From the NCBI GenBank assembly GCA_015680685.1, contig MNCI01021399.1, positions 1,406,278 to 1,470,277 of the forward strand: a stretch of 64,000 nucleotides of DNA. The letters are read 5' to 3'. How positions within the stretch are numbered: the first letter of the stretch is position 1; each line of letters starts with the position of its first letter. The position numbers were made by a program, and so were the translations under genes. Origin of the DNA: Gnetum montanum (Eukaryota > Streptophyta > Gnetopsida > Gnetales > Gnetaceae). Under the pieces are notes generated by a model that was given only the letters and a program-made list of their open reading frames with translations, had not been told where the DNA came from and made no database searches. Below, in pieces: positions 34,008 through 46,297 of this stretch.

Positions 34008-35760
34008 TTGGTAGGAGCAAACACCATGGAAAGCAAGCAACTATTCTTATCATTGTCTATCAATGGATCACATGGAACGATTACACAAGAAATCAACAGA
34101 GAGTCCATTGACTTAGACTTAACAACATATAACACTTTTGTGGCATCAACTAAACAAACGCTAGATTGCTTTGAAGGAATGACCAAGACTCTGAACCTAG
34201 AAGTTGATAACATCACTGAAGACCCCTTAGCTGAAGTCCCCATAACTATGTCGGACAGTGAAGTTAAAATCCTGAAACTAAGTACATTATTGAGCCCACA
34301 ACTTGCCAATGACATAGCATAGGTGCTTAAAGACAACATGAAAGTATTCGCTTGGTCTTACATTGACATGCCTGGGCTAGACCCTCGAATAGTCCAGCAC
34401 AACATCATACTCGATCCAAAGTTAAGATCAGTGAAACAAAAAGCACGTAAGGTCAAGCCTGAGGTAGCATTGGTAGTTCGCAATCAGATCACCAAGCTTT
34501 ATCAAGTTGGTTTCATTCGGGCTGTTGACTACGCTGACTAGGTATCCAACATGGTCATTGTCCCAAAGAAGAACGGAAGCATTCGCTTATGCATTGACTT
34601 TCAAGACCTCAACATTGCAACCATAAAAGATGATTTCCCCCTACCTAGCATTGATCAACTTGTTGAATCAACCACTAGGCATGCCTTATTATCTTTCATT
34701 GATGGCTTTTTGGGATATAACTAGATTCAGATTAACCCTGAACATCAGCTCAGGATGACCTTTATGACACCATGGGGTACTTTTTGCTACACGATGATGT
34801 CATTTGGCCTCAAGAATGTTGGTGCTACATATCATAGAGCAATGAGATTTATCTTTAGTGATTATATCTTCAACTCACTCAATGATTATGTAGACGACAT
34901 CATGGTTAAATCAAAAACATCATAGCAACACGTACAAGATCTTGACTTGGTACTAAAGCGTTATTTAAAATATGAGCTAAGACCTAACCCAAAGAAATGT
35001 GTCTTTGGAGTTGAAATAGGAAAAATGCTTGGGTTCATAGTCTCAGAAGCAGGGATACGAGTAGACCCCAATAAGGTTAAGGCCATAATAAACTTAAAAC
35101 CACCTAGTAACCTTACTAAACTTCACGGTCTACAAGGTAGATTACAATTCATTAGATGATTCATAAAGAAACTGATGGACAAGTTGAGCCCTATGCAGCA
35201 TCTATTGCGTAAGAACGTCCATTTTGAATGGACTCCACAATGCCAAGAAGCCTTCAACAACATTAAAATGGTACTAGCTCAACTACCAACAATTTATCCT
35301 CCACAGAACAATAAACCATTCTATATCTATCTTGCAACATCTAACTCATCCATCGCGTCTATGCTTTGTCAGAAACACGATGATGGAACTGAAATCCCTA
35401 TCTATTACTTGAGCGATGCATTAGTAGCCTATGAACAACATTACAGTAAAGTAGAGAGGTCATGTCTAACCCTCATCTTCTCTTTAAAGTAGTGGCAACA
35501 TTATCTCTTCCGTAATCAAGTCAACATAATCTATAAGGATAATGTACTCAGAGCTATCACAAACAACATGTACGAATCAAGCAAGATAGCTCAATGGAAA
35601 GCAATGATTACTGAGTTTGACCTATGCTACATAGCCCAATCATCCATCAAAGGTCAAGCTATAGTCAATTATATGACCGCATCACCAACAGAGGATCAAG
35701 CAATGATTAATCCAAAGTTTCCAGACGAAAACGTAAGTGAAATAGACATAGTGCCTAATG
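34008..35760 (+). pseudogene. El-C reverse transcriptase and RNase H
   Basis: Opens with a Tat pre-RT spacer, then WSYIDMPGLDPRIVQHNIIL, KLYQVGFIRAVDYAD, CIDFQDLNIATIKDDFPLP, ALLSFIDGFLGYN, TPWGTFCYTMMSFGLKNVGA and the RT active site NDYVDDIMVKSK, intact. RNase H follows: PFYIYLATSNSSIASMLCQK, IYYLSDALVAYE, YLFRNQVNIIYKDNVLRAI. The stops are mostly single codons where a Gln, Trp or Arg is expected (for example at 34540, 34723, 34923 and 35157), so the copy is dead but little rearranged. Confidence 0.88.
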
Positions 35761-36412
35761 ACTACAATGCAATCCTAAACTTTGATGGAGCATCCACCTC
35801 TCAAGGATAAAGTGTTGTGGCAGTTATCATATATCCCTCTGGGGAGATCCAACCCTTTGCCTATCATTTAAACTTTTCTAGTACTAACAACGTGGCAGAG
35901 TACGAAGGTCTCCTTAGAGGTCTCATCGTAGCACTAGCTTCAGGAATCACATGGCTCGTAGTTTGAGGAAGTAATGCTCTACACTTACAACCATACTATG
36001 ACCAAACAAAACACTTGCTAAAACAATTTACAAACAAAGAGGTGCAACATGTTTCTCAAAATGATAATATCATCGCAGATGCACTAGCCATGTTAGCCCT
36101 AAACATCTCACCGGCCATGTTTCATGCATTGCCTAGTTCCATCATGAGCTATGACAAGCCCATAACTAATGCTCCTAATGAACTTCCCATAGCATCCGTT
36201 AGCACGACACACGCTGTAGAATGGTACGATAACATAAAGAAGTATCTTCTACATGGAGAACCACCTCAACATCTAATGAATGCTCAGAAGGACGCGGTGC
36301 GAAAACGCTCTCGGCAGTATACACTAGTAGAGGATACGTTATGTCATAGATCCTATGAAGGCATTTTGCTGGTATGTGTTAGTAGCACTGATGGTCAAAC
36401 CATCATGGAGCA
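35761..36412 (+). pseudogene. El-C second RNase H (archaeal type) and linker
   Basis: AILNFDGASTSQG opens the second RNase H, with NNVAEYEGLLRGLIVAL and, after a stop, QHVSQNDNIIADALAMLAL. It sits between the first RNase H and integrase. Dual RNase H is the hallmark of Tat/Ogre elements. Two stops (35808, 35964) interrupt it. Confidence 0.8.
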
Positions 36413-37417
36413 ATGGCAACCAAAATAAGATGTTTAGGGTACTATTGGCCACACATGGAGTACGGCTATTCCTCCAAGGTCAAAACGTGCGATACATGTC
36501 AAAAGCATGGTAATCTTATACATGTTCCACCCAATGAGTTTCATACGGCTCAAATCACATGGCCTTTCCAGAAGTGGGATTTAGACATCATTGGACCAAT
36601 AACTCCCCCATCTTCAGTAGGGCATAGCTTGATCATAACCATGACTGAATACTCCACAAAATGGGTAGAAGCTATTCTTCTTAAGAAGACCACATCAAAG
36701 CAAGTATGCAACTTTATCCTTGAAAACATTGTGACTCATTTTGGCATCCCAATAACCATCATTACTGACAACGGGCCACAATTCAGCAGTGTTGAAACAA
36801 AAATATTTTGTGATAGCCTAGGCATTAAACATTCATTCTCGTCTCCATATTATCCTCAAAGCAATGGACAAGCAAAAGCCACAAATAAAACCATCATCAT
36901 GGTGCTCAAGAAAATGCTTCATCAGAACAAATGAAGATGGCACAAGCGTCTTGTTTATGCACTATGTGCATATAGAATGACACATAGGACATCCACAGGT
37001 AAAACACCATATAGTCTTATTTATGGTTCATAATTTTTTTTACCTTTGAAGTTGTAGGTACCATCCTTGAGGATCACACTCTCTAGACTCCTTGATGAAG
37101 GTCAAAACAATGACTCATGCATTCTTGACCTAGATTCGGTGGAGGAGGAATGCACACGTGCATTAGATCAAATCAAGTGGTACCAGAAGCAACAACAACG
37201 ATGCCATCAGCACGAAATTCACAAGCGCCCGATCAAAGAAGGTGACCTTGTACTTAAGGCGGTCCGTGAACACCTGAACAAATTCTCAACCAACTTGGAA
37301 GGGCCTGACTTGGTCACCAAAGCATAAGATAACAGAGCATTCAAACTAGCAGACATGGACAGAAACGAGCTTGCACATCCAATGAATCATTTGTACCTCA
37401 AGCTGTTCTACGTTTGA
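36413..37417 (+). pseudogene. El-C integrase, catalytic Glu replaced
   Basis: A zinc-binding region (MEYGYSSKVKTCDTCQKHG) precedes the core WDLDIIGPITPP (first Asp), IITDNGPQFSS (second Asp) and YYPQSNGQAKATNKTI. The third acidic residue, normally Glu in GQAEATNK, is Lys. A stop at 36932 and a second near 37030 split the C-terminal part; DLVLKAVREHLNKFSTNLEG is the chromatin-proximal C-terminal domain. The order after the second RNase H fits Tat. Confidence 0.88.
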
Positions 37418-37429
37418 ATTCACTTAGAT

Positions 37430-37745
37430 ATGCATTTGTCTTGGCGTCATGACGGTAAACTGATACCACTAAATGTCCTGGGTTATGACTCAAAACTAAC
37501 GCCACAAAGCAGTCCTGGCATCATGACCTAAAACCGATACCACATAGCATCCGGTATGACATTAAACTACCACAGTTTTATCTACCAGAGTCATCTAAGA
37601 CTATAAACTAGCTTACCTCTTCATATTCTGCCACGACTATAAACTAGCATCGCACCATCTGCTACGACGATAAACTGGCAACGTCCAATGGGTTATGAAG
37701 TAAAACTAACCCATGAAACTTCTCTAAGACTATAAACTCACAAGA
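37430..37745 (+). repeat. Motif array after El-C integrase
   Basis: About nine units of TGACNNTAAACTRRC-type, spaced 30-40 bp (for example ATGACATTAAACTACC, GACTATAAACTAGC). The same family lies after the El-B integrase at 7915-8165. Confidence 0.8.
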
Positions 37746-38887
37746 TCATCTCTGGCACATTCATCTGCTACTGTAATTCATGACATTTCTTCATCAAAGC
37801 CTACCACATCATTCATCACATCAGCTTTGACAACACTATTGCTGCTCATTTTATTTACCTTAAGTTTCACATGGTGCCTCCATTTGCATCAGCCACATTC
37901 GTGTCTAAAGTGTTTGCTAACTCATTCACTTGTGGTTTTCTTGTCTTCTTGAAGTTGTATTTGCAAGATGACACCCAGTGGTGCTCATACACGGATACAC
38001 TTCATCACAGTGACAAGGTGCCACATTGTTTTTAACACACGCAACCAGGTTAATCAATCTATTCAAAAGTACATTCCCAATTCCCGATACATTATCCATT
38101 TCTCAAACACTCTAGTTCCCTTTCCTACTCAGTTACAGTTCCCAGATACACCCAATACACCCCAAAACTTTGAGCACATTGTTGCACACTGCGACACTCT
38201 CAAGCAGTTGCAACACACAACATAGCACATGAGCATGAGTGCAAAATTTAAAGAAAGCTCTGTCAAAAAAATAAAAAATAAATAAAAAGAAAGAAAAAGA
38301 AAAGATCAAAGAGCAAATAGCAAAGTAAACCACAAGACCCTTGGCACTTCCCATACAAGCCCCAGGCAGGAAGGCAGTTGTCTTGAAAAGAAGTACTCGT
38401 GTCTCAAACCATCATGTTACACCTCACTACGTGGCTTTGGCTGTTGGACAATCGGTTCCCTTAAACCTAACACAAGAGTCTTGTTTCTCTAGAGAATGCA
38501 CCACCTCATTGCATGGCTTTGGTTGTGACAATGAGTTCTCTTAAACATGATACAAGAGTCTCATTCCTCCAAAGGACGTACTCCTTATGCCTTGATTCCA
38601 AGTCTACCAAATATTGGCCATCAACAAGGAACAACATGACTTGTTTTCACAAGATGAAAAATCCTCTCCCACACCAGCACAATCCCTTGATCAATTCCCA
38701 ATCCCACAGTTGCAAACATCTCCCCTAGACATCATCTCAAAACTTCATTTCCCAATCCCAGGTACTTCTGAACACGGTGCGATGACATCTAGCCAAGTGC
38801 CAAAGGGCAATGCTTGCTACCAATTTTCTTGTGGTGTTTTGTACTTCTTTGTTGACACCTCTCAGGTTGATTCCTCTAGGCATCAAC
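37746..38887 (+). other. El-C region between pol and 3' LTR
   Basis: No gene is recognised. 38400-38600 contains two related blocks 'tactcgtgtctcaaac..acctcactacgtggctttgg...' and 'gagtctcattcctcca..ggcttt', a partial duplication. The final ~130 bp match the pre-LTR region of El-B. Confidence 0.5.
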
Positions 38888-38898
38888 AAAGAGGGGCC
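38888..38898 (+). other. El-C polypurine tract
   Basis: AAAGAGGGGCC lies 2 bp before the LTR start TGAAACACCAC, matching the El-B arrangement. Confidence 0.75.
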
Positions 38899-38900
38899 AA

Positions 38901-41151
38901 TGAAACACCACAAAAATTTTGGCTAACACTTGTAGATAGAAATTGAGCTAAGTCATGTTGGTCCCTAGCATGACCAAGCTTGAAAGCCTCAAAAACAGCA
39001 TCAAATGGAGCATAATTGAACAAGAAAGAGTTCCTTGAGATCCACAGGTGACTACATTAGCATCTGGCATCAGGAATTTCATGTTTTGGGTTCAAAATAC
39101 TTGGGTTTGACCAAGTATATGCTCTAACCGCTGGGCTATACACTAGCCAGCGTACAGGCTAGCGTATGGCAACTTTTGGGCCCTAAAATGAGCTAAAACA
39201 TACTAGAATTCAGCATCTGGACACCCCAAGACCCTCCCCAAGGTCCCCAGTAGCTCTTAGGCACCTAAAAATCAAGTTTTAACCTTGAAATGATGCATTT
39301 TCAAGTGTATACGCTGGGGATAGTCTTGTACACGCTGGCCAGCGTATATCCTAATGTATACGACCAAAACGGCCTAAAATAGGCACCAAAGAGCAATATT
39401 TTCACCTGAAATTGATTCTTGAAGGTAGGGCAACTGTTGGGCATCATCACAAGCACTTGAAAATCAATTTTTGACCTTGAAATGATGCATTTTCAAGTGT
39501 ATACGTTGGGGACAGTCTTGTATACGCTGGCCAACATATAGCCCAACGTATACCACCATGAATGGGGAAAATCAAGAACTTTTGGGAAATTTTTCAACTT
39601 GGAATTGATCTTGAAGATATGGGAAATATTTCTACAAGGTCACAGGCTTCAAAAATTTCAGTTTTGGGCTCCCAACGAGCCATTTTCACCTGTTTACCCT
39701 GAGCACACCTTGGTATATGTTGGCCAGCGTATAGCTCAACATAGACCACCAAAATAGGCCTAAAACTACATCAAAATGAAGTTAAAAATTGGCATACAGA
39801 CACCTTGGAGGATCAGCAATGCTCAAGCATCAAGGAAAAAACACCAATGTACAGAGTTAGACATCCAACATGGCAGTTCATGAGGTTGATGCTGAGGTTG
39901 ATGTTGAGGTTGATGTTGAGGTTGACACTAAGGTTGATGCTAAGGTTGATGCTGAGGTTGACACTAAGGTTGATGCTGAGGTTGACATTAAGGTGGACAC
40001 TGAGATTGATGCCCAATCTCATACGCTAAACGCTGTACACGGATGCCAACACATGCCAGAGCATTTCAAGATGTGCTAAGGCAAAAAACAATAGGCCAGA
40101 GCATGGATCCAAAAGCCAGAGATATTATTCTTGTTGTAACATACAAATTCTTTTGTAAATTTTAAGTTTTCTGAGCATTCCAAGCCTATACACTGGGCGT
40201 TCATATGCCAGTGTGTACGCTACATGTTATATAGTTGTAACGTATCCTACACTCGATCAATGCACCACCTGTCTCTCGATCCAAATTTTTCTCACCTCAC
40301 AGCCACTCATCTTCTTCCATATCTAAATCTAATGCCTAAGATCTTATAAAAACCCCAATTTTTCACTAGATTGGGGTTCGCAATTTTTGGACAAACAGAC
40401 ACAAAAACTGGAATTTTGGACACTTGGCAAATATGGGCATCAACCTCTATACGCTGGGCATCAGACTTGGATGCTGCATTTCCCTGTAACCCAAAACCTG
40501 CATCTTCCAGCACTTGTCATCACCCACCAAGGCTAAACATCCACCTTGTGATCAATCCACAGCTGCATTCTAACTGGTGAACACTATAATCATTTTTAAT
40601 AAAAAAAATTTTACATTTTGCCCAGATTTATTGTAGTTTTCTTTGTTTTTCTAGTTTACGTTTACATTCTCGTTTACGTTATTGTGCTTGTTTACGTTAC
40701 GGTTTACATTTAATGTGCATAGTTTATGTATAACCCAACACATTGCAAAGTGCATACGTTGGGGAAGTCCTCGTTTGATTCGCGTGTGGACTGTTCAAGG
40801 CACTCTGCCTTCGTCCATTCCAGCTTGCCCTCAAGCGAAGGTAGGGTCTTCTATATTTCTTTCAAGGATCTCCTAGTGTTTGTTTCATTCCAGCCTTGCA
40901 CTGACGATTTCGAACAGTACACCATGCCTAAAGGTAGGTGGCTTCTCTGTATTACGCATAAAAAAATCATCATCAAGACAAATGTGCTGCATAGAATTCC
41001 TAATCACTCCTCCCTTGGACAAAATGCAAAGTGATTGTATGCCTTGCTATCATGGTGCTCTTATGGTCATCCATCATTGGATGAAACAATGCAATGTCAC
41101 TAATCAGAGAAATGGACTTGGTCTTGATTTTGGAGCAAAGGGCTACTGACA
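38901..41151 (+). mobile_element. El-C 3' LTR (about 2.25 kb)
   Basis: It begins TGAAACACCAC after the PPT. The end near 41151 (GGGCTACTGACA) resembles the CGGTCGCTACA end of El-B but is the weakest boundary. A TATA box TATAAAAAC lies at about 40346. The U3 holds palindromic GTATACGCTGGCCAGCGTATA-type sites and a 12-bp GAGGTTGATGCT minisatellite at 39880-40010. Short ORFs there are products of the minisatellite. Confidence 0.65.
39140..39760. repeat. ~190-bp repeat with CTGGCCAGCG palindromes in El-C U3
   Basis: Blocks around 39270-39360 and 39460-39560 repeat 'ttgaccttgaaatgatgcat...gtatacg.tggggacagtcttg...gctggccag.gtata'. Related but diverged units occur at 39140 and 39700. The palindromic GCTGGCCAGC core is the analogue of the site arrays in the other LTRs. 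Confidence 0.75.
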
Positions 41152-41760
41152 CATTAATAATGTCTTACACTTAGGATTCATTGTGCCTAGGGTTCATTAC
41201 CTCATGTCTTGATCTCTACAATCCCTTCTAGAATCCATCTCATCTCGTTGTTTATGTATTTTTGACTTATGTCTTGTGTAGCATAGAATTCATACCTCAT
41301 CATGGTGGTATCTACATGTGTGTTTTTTGAAACTAGCGTGGATTACGTTTAACCCTTTTAGTGCCTACGAACATTCTAAGGTATGGTTACGTAAGGGCAT
41401 GATAGGTAGGAACCTGCTTTGGGAAGGACCCACTTGCGTAACTTTTGTACTTTGCACCCATTGCACATCATCACATCATTTTACACCCTCCAAGTGTTGC
41501 ATTGCTACAATTATCTTTTCCTTTATCATTATTTTAAATTTTAAATTTTAAATTCAAATTTTTCTATGCACCACAACATGTCCTTTTTCCTCACTCTATT
41601 GCTGAATTTCATTGACAAAATCCACTTCATTCCACTTTGGTGCCTTTAGGTCTCTTTGATGTTACCCTAGATCTTTCAATTCAACCTTAAATCCTTCATT
41701 TTTGACCTTGGAAATTCGAAAATTCATCAATTTTTCCAAGTACCCTATTTTCAAAAGGAC
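41152..41760 (+). other. El-E remnant upstream of internal promoter
   Basis: No gene is seen. By position this is the noncoding stretch between pol and ORF3 of El-E. The El-E 5' LTR, gag and pol are not in the window, most simply because El-C inserted into El-E. Confidence 0.45.
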
Positions 41761-41762
41761 AC

Positions 41763-41903
41763 AATATCAAGAACCCAATATCGAGTCCAACGCGATATCG
41801 GGTATCCAATATCAAGTCCAACACGATATCGGGTACTCAATATCAAGTCTGATGTGATATCGGGTCCTCGCTATCATGTACAGGATATCGTGTCTATAAA
41901 TAC
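41763..41903 (+). promoter_or_regulatory. El-E internal promoter: RATATC array plus TATA box
   Basis: RATATC sites begin at 41763, 41777, 41794, 41808, 41825, 41839 and 41856, with a one-base variant at 41870 and a last GATATC at 41884. Spacings are 14, 17, 14, 17, 14, 17, 14 and 14 bp. A TATA box TATAAATACT follows at 41895. The El-E LTR has the same GATATC array and TATA arrangement. The array lies more than 500 bp before ORF3 and not at an LTR edge. Confidence 0.7.
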
Positions 41904-42190
41904 TATATATATCGACCACACCACAACCCCCCCTCCCAACACACACACACACATCAACATCATTCTTCACTATTCATGTAAGGGAAGTTGTTGAAATTTT
42001 CTGCCACGAATTTTTGAGCTAGTGCACCTACCATTCAATCATCAATAACTTGCTCATTAATGCTTCAATTCTTGTTCTGATTAAACTTACTTAAACCTAG
42101 AGTGTTTAACTTAGTCATGGGGGAAGGGTACGCTTCAAGTTGCACATAGTTTTTTTGAAATTCATTGTTTCCCAAAGGATATTATCAAGG

Positions 42191-42430
42191 GTAAGTGATC
42201 TCAAAAATGCTAAACATGTTTGTCAAATTAATTTTAGTTCTTCACCCAGACCATGAAAATTATTCTTTGAAGTCACCTAATCAAATTGGGCCAAATATCA
42301 AAACCTTTAGGGGGATTTTCATGAAAATATTTAACTCTGAATCACACTAAGCAAGAAATGAATCTATTAAGGGTAAGGTATAAATCTAATTTTGTAAATA
42401 GCCTTACTAATAGATAGTCTCGTGTGATTG
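42191..42430 (+). other. Probable leader intron before El-E ORF3
   Basis: A strong donor AAGGGTAAGT at about 42187-42196 and an acceptor TGTGATTGTAG directly before the ORF3 ATG at 42431-42433 would form a 240-bp leader intron. Athila env-position ORFs are generally thought to be expressed by splicing. This is inference from signals only. Confidence 0.45.
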
Positions 42431-45235
42431 TAGATGGCCCCTAAAAGAGGACAGCAAGGAGGACCCTCTCAAGGTGCATCCAAATGGCCAAGGAGAGGTA
42501 GAGGCTAAGCACCTCTTAAAGAATGTACAGATTAGGAGGCAAAATCATTTAGCATTCATCAAGAGCCTCCTACTACTGTGCAATCAGGACATGCTGAAGG
42601 TGGAGACAATGGAGCACCTAAACAGGGACAACATCTTATGTTGTCTTCAAAATGTGTTTAAGAAATTTGTGAAAGGTCCACATCAGTAGCTGTGATCGTG
42701 GAACTAAATGTTTGACCTTTCACTAAGTTTGCCCCTGAAGTAGTCAGGGACCAACTTAAAGGATCTCTACTATGGCCTGTTCTCTCTGAGAGTGGTGATT
42801 GGTACCTGGGGGAGACATACCAATTTTGGCACAACAAGGAAGAAGGCACCACCATTGATATTGGTGGTATTTCCGTTGATTTCTTTGCCAAAGCCTTTTT
42901 GAAAGTTCTAAATCTTCCAAATATAGGGCCAAAGGTTGCTCACTTGTCCACTCATTCCAATGTTGATGTGTGAAAGATATGATTAAAAAGGGTGTAAGAC
43001 AAGGAAGATAAAGCCTATGGAGAGCTTACACTTAAAGAGAGAATCTACTTCAAAGTTGGCACATATCAAATTTTTCCAACAAAAGGTTTAAATAGAATTT
43101 TCACAAATGTGACTAGAGGAAGTGCCATCTTGATGGGCAAGGCTAATGCCAACCTACCCCATCTATATCTTACAAAAATTTTGAGGTGGTTTAAAGAACA
43201 TAAGATGGGAAAGGTCACATTGCCCTTCCCCTATCTCATCAAGAAGCTATGCCGACATGCTGGAATTCTAGGATACACTAATGACATCCCAAGAAAGGCC
43301 CAAAATGCTTCATTTGTTGAATTACTAAAGCCACTAGCCCCAAGGAAAAGTGTTGGTGAGATACTGGAGTCTGAGCAAGAATAGATGGTGGACTCCACTA
43401 CACCTAAAATTGCAGGGCCTAGCCAACTTCTAGACATAAGGCCTATCCAACAATAGGAAGTAGGGCCCAACACATAACTTACAAGCCAACAAGACCAACT
43501 GCCATCATTGTCGTAGGATTATCGACCGTCAATGAGCCATCTTAGGGCCATCACTGAAATGGTCAGTTGGGGAAGCCATGATGAAGCCAATCTCTTCAAG
43601 GTCATTGATGATGTCGTACGACCCATGGTCTCAATCGATCGTGCATGGGGTGAGGTGTCCATTCAAACAGGAAGAGAGGAATCACACTGGTTACAATAGA
43701 TCTTTGAAAATGTTGCATCATTTCAAGTGTAATTAGAAACTAGTGAAGGCATCATGGTAGTGGTCATGTAGCACTAGGATGCAACGGGAGTAGCAGAAGT
43801 TGTCATAGACCACATAAAAGAACCATTTAATGTCCCTATTGTGCCACTGACAGATTTTACAGGAGCACACAATGCTCAAACTTTAGTCGAGCCCTCAATG
43901 GCTTCTATAGATCATGAGGATGTTCTAGATCGGTTGTTGCAGATAAGACAAGTGATGATGTCATTATTTGACATCCCTCAAGATGTCACAGCAACATAGT
44001 TAGACCTCATATCCACAAAAGGGAAGCTAGTTATGGCAAAGGTCAAGGCCATGCATGCAGAGGAGAAGTTAGAAAGACTCTAAGAAAAGCTCATCATCCT
44101 GCAAGCTACATAGTGAGATCCATCCTAATTCATCCCTGCAGACTAATTAAAATCCTTCCGAATGAATTAGCTAACCAAATTGCTGGTAGAAAATAAGAAA
44201 GTGGCTAAGGAAAAAGAGAAGGCTAACTGGGATGCTTCTAAGGCATAAGCTCAAATATATGCACTTGCCAAAACACTCAAGGCCTCACAAGAAGAAAATA
44301 AACACGTCGCTATCAAAAATCTTCGATTGACTACAGTAGAAAAACAAAAGAATGTTCTTAAAGAAAATTTTTAGCAATTACAAGAATAATTAATAAGAGT
44401 CAATTAGGATATGAATCACTTGGCTAGAGAAAATCGAATCCTTTCAATGGAGAAGGTACACGCAATCTATCAAAAGACGATGATTAAAATAAGCGTGTGG
44501 TAGAACGAGGCCAAGAAACATGAAAAACTTAAAGAACATTTCAAAGATTAGATGGGGATGTACAAGCAAGTGATTGAGAAAGAGATCCATATGGCCAAAG
44601 CCCATATTAACACACTCAATGCTCAAAACACTAATTGGCGAGCCATATTGGATACTTATGCCTTTGCCCACCAAGCTAAATTGAAAAGCCAAGACTTGTG
44701 GATACAAGATCTCACAGAGTACATGGAGTTGGCAAACTTGTGGTATGCCAATTTGGCCCTGTTGATAGTAGGATGCCTGAGAATAGAATTGGAAAAGCAG
44801 GTAGCAACCACCTACGCAAAGAATGAAACAGAATTTGCTGAACACAAGAAGATGCTACAGAAATTAAAAGTGGAAAATTCTGAATTAGAGGTGGTCAAGA
44901 CCAACTACTAGGGACAAAAATATTTCACGGAAGATTTGGCTCGATAGCTCACAGACTACCAAGAATACAAGGACAAAGCCAGAGCCTATGAAGAGGAATG
45001 ATAGTTATTTGCAACTTGGTATGTCAAGGCCAATCAGATTTTCCCACAACTGCCATACCCATGGGAGGTGTCAACTCTATCAAACATTAAAGCATTAGCA
45101 TTGACGGCATAGGATCCCCAAACCAAAGAAGAAAAGCTCCAAGCACTCCTTTAGAGATACCCATTTCCAAAGCCTAGAGCACAAGATAAAGAGAAGAGAC
45201 CCATGGAGAAGCCACCACTGCTAAGAACAACATGA
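42431..45235 (+). pseudogene. El-E ORF3 (env-position protein, coiled coil), many stops
   Basis: The ATG follows the splice acceptor. The opening, MAPKRGQQGGPSQG, resembles El-F ORF3 (MAPRLKKLRDRGPSQP). A conserved domain follows: FAPEVVRDQLKGSLLWPVLS, WYLGETYQFWHNKEEGTT, IDIGGISVDFFAKAF, NLPHLYLTKILRWFKEHKMG and CRHAGILGYT. The C-terminal half is long coiled coil (44000-45000). Most stops sit where Gln or Trp would fit (TAG in place of CAG). The domain is like the plant transposon-associated domains found in ORF3-type proteins, but I cannot name it. No signal peptide is seen. Confidence 0.7.
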
Positions 45236-45410
45236 GTTCCAACAAAATTTTGTAATTTTTAATTGTGTCTATGTCCCAATTTTGTTTTATTCAAACCCAC
45301 ACTGCAACATGAATCATTCCTAGTTAGTCATTAATCCCATACCTATCCACTGTGTAATCAATTGGACTTGTTCTCATTTTGTTTAACTTAAGGACGAGTT
45401 GTTATTCAGT

Positions 45411-45420
45411 CATGGGGGTA
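45411..45420 (+). other. El-E polypurine tract
   Basis: CATGGGGGTA lies directly before the LTR start TGATGAATTG. In El-F the equivalent is CATGGAGGTA before TGATGAAGC; flanking GGACGAGTT/GGACAAGTT blocks also match. Confidence 0.8.
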
Positions 45421-46297
45421 TGATGAATTGTAGTTTGCCAGGCCTTGATATCAGACCCTTGATATCAAATCCTCGATATTGGGTACATGATATCATAGCT
45501 TGGGTAACGATATTGAATACATGATATCGTGATTCCTGTGTGGATCTATAAATATAATGTTCTGGCACACAAAAAAGGAGGGAGTCGATAAGTAGTTGGT
45601 AGAGCCTTTTTATTAGTTTTTAGTTAATTTCAATTCTTTCCCTAGTGCATGCCTGCAGTGTGACGATTGTAATTGTACGAAACCTTTATTCGAGTGTGCC
45701 ATACTTGGACACACGCATGATCGGTAATAAAGATCAAGATTACTCCATCATTGTAGCATTCACTTAGCTTTAAATTACTTTAATTGTTAATTATTTATTG
45801 TTATCTTTTTAGTTAATATTTCCTTTATTGTCATTTATACTTCCTATTGATTAATGTGGAATGAGTATGACTTAATCACAAACATTTAAGTGTAATTATT
45901 TGGTAACCTAGTAGTGTATCTAGGAGTGCTCAAGTAATGTGTGCTTGGTAATCCCAGAAGTAGTACATGAGGTCCAAGATGCGTACGGATGATTAAGGAT
46001 GGATACTCATCACACTTAGGCTAGCTTAGATTTTATTCCCTATTGCTTATTAATTTAATCAAGTTATTTCCCACTGTCCTTAGGAGTAGCATAGTGATAG
46101 AAATCACATCATACACCTCACCCTGGACTAAATCATACGTGACAAAGCAATTACTAGTCCATGTGGGAAGACAATGAACTACAATCAACGTGTAATGATC
46201 TAGAGGCCACAACTAGTCCATCTATGGAGTTCGACCGAATCATGCATGAATGCTCGTATTTGTATGGTTGTGCGTAAGGGTACCTCGCTACTCATCA
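45421..46297 (+). mobile_element. El-E 3' LTR, 877 bp
   Basis: Termini TGATGAA and ACTCATCA. GATATC/GATATT sites begin at 45447, 45461, 45475, 45489, 45509 and 45523 (spacings 14, 14, 14, 20, 14), then TATAAATAT at about 45550. It ends with GGTACCTCGCTACTCATCA, the El-A LTR end motif. This edge, 46297, borders the host gene island. Confidence 0.88.

Noticed and set aside
39805-40079. Three overlapping ORFs of Leu/Arg/Met, Asn/Leu and Val/Asp repeats
   Set aside because: They are translations of the 12-bp GAGGTTGATGCT minisatellite in the El-C LTR.
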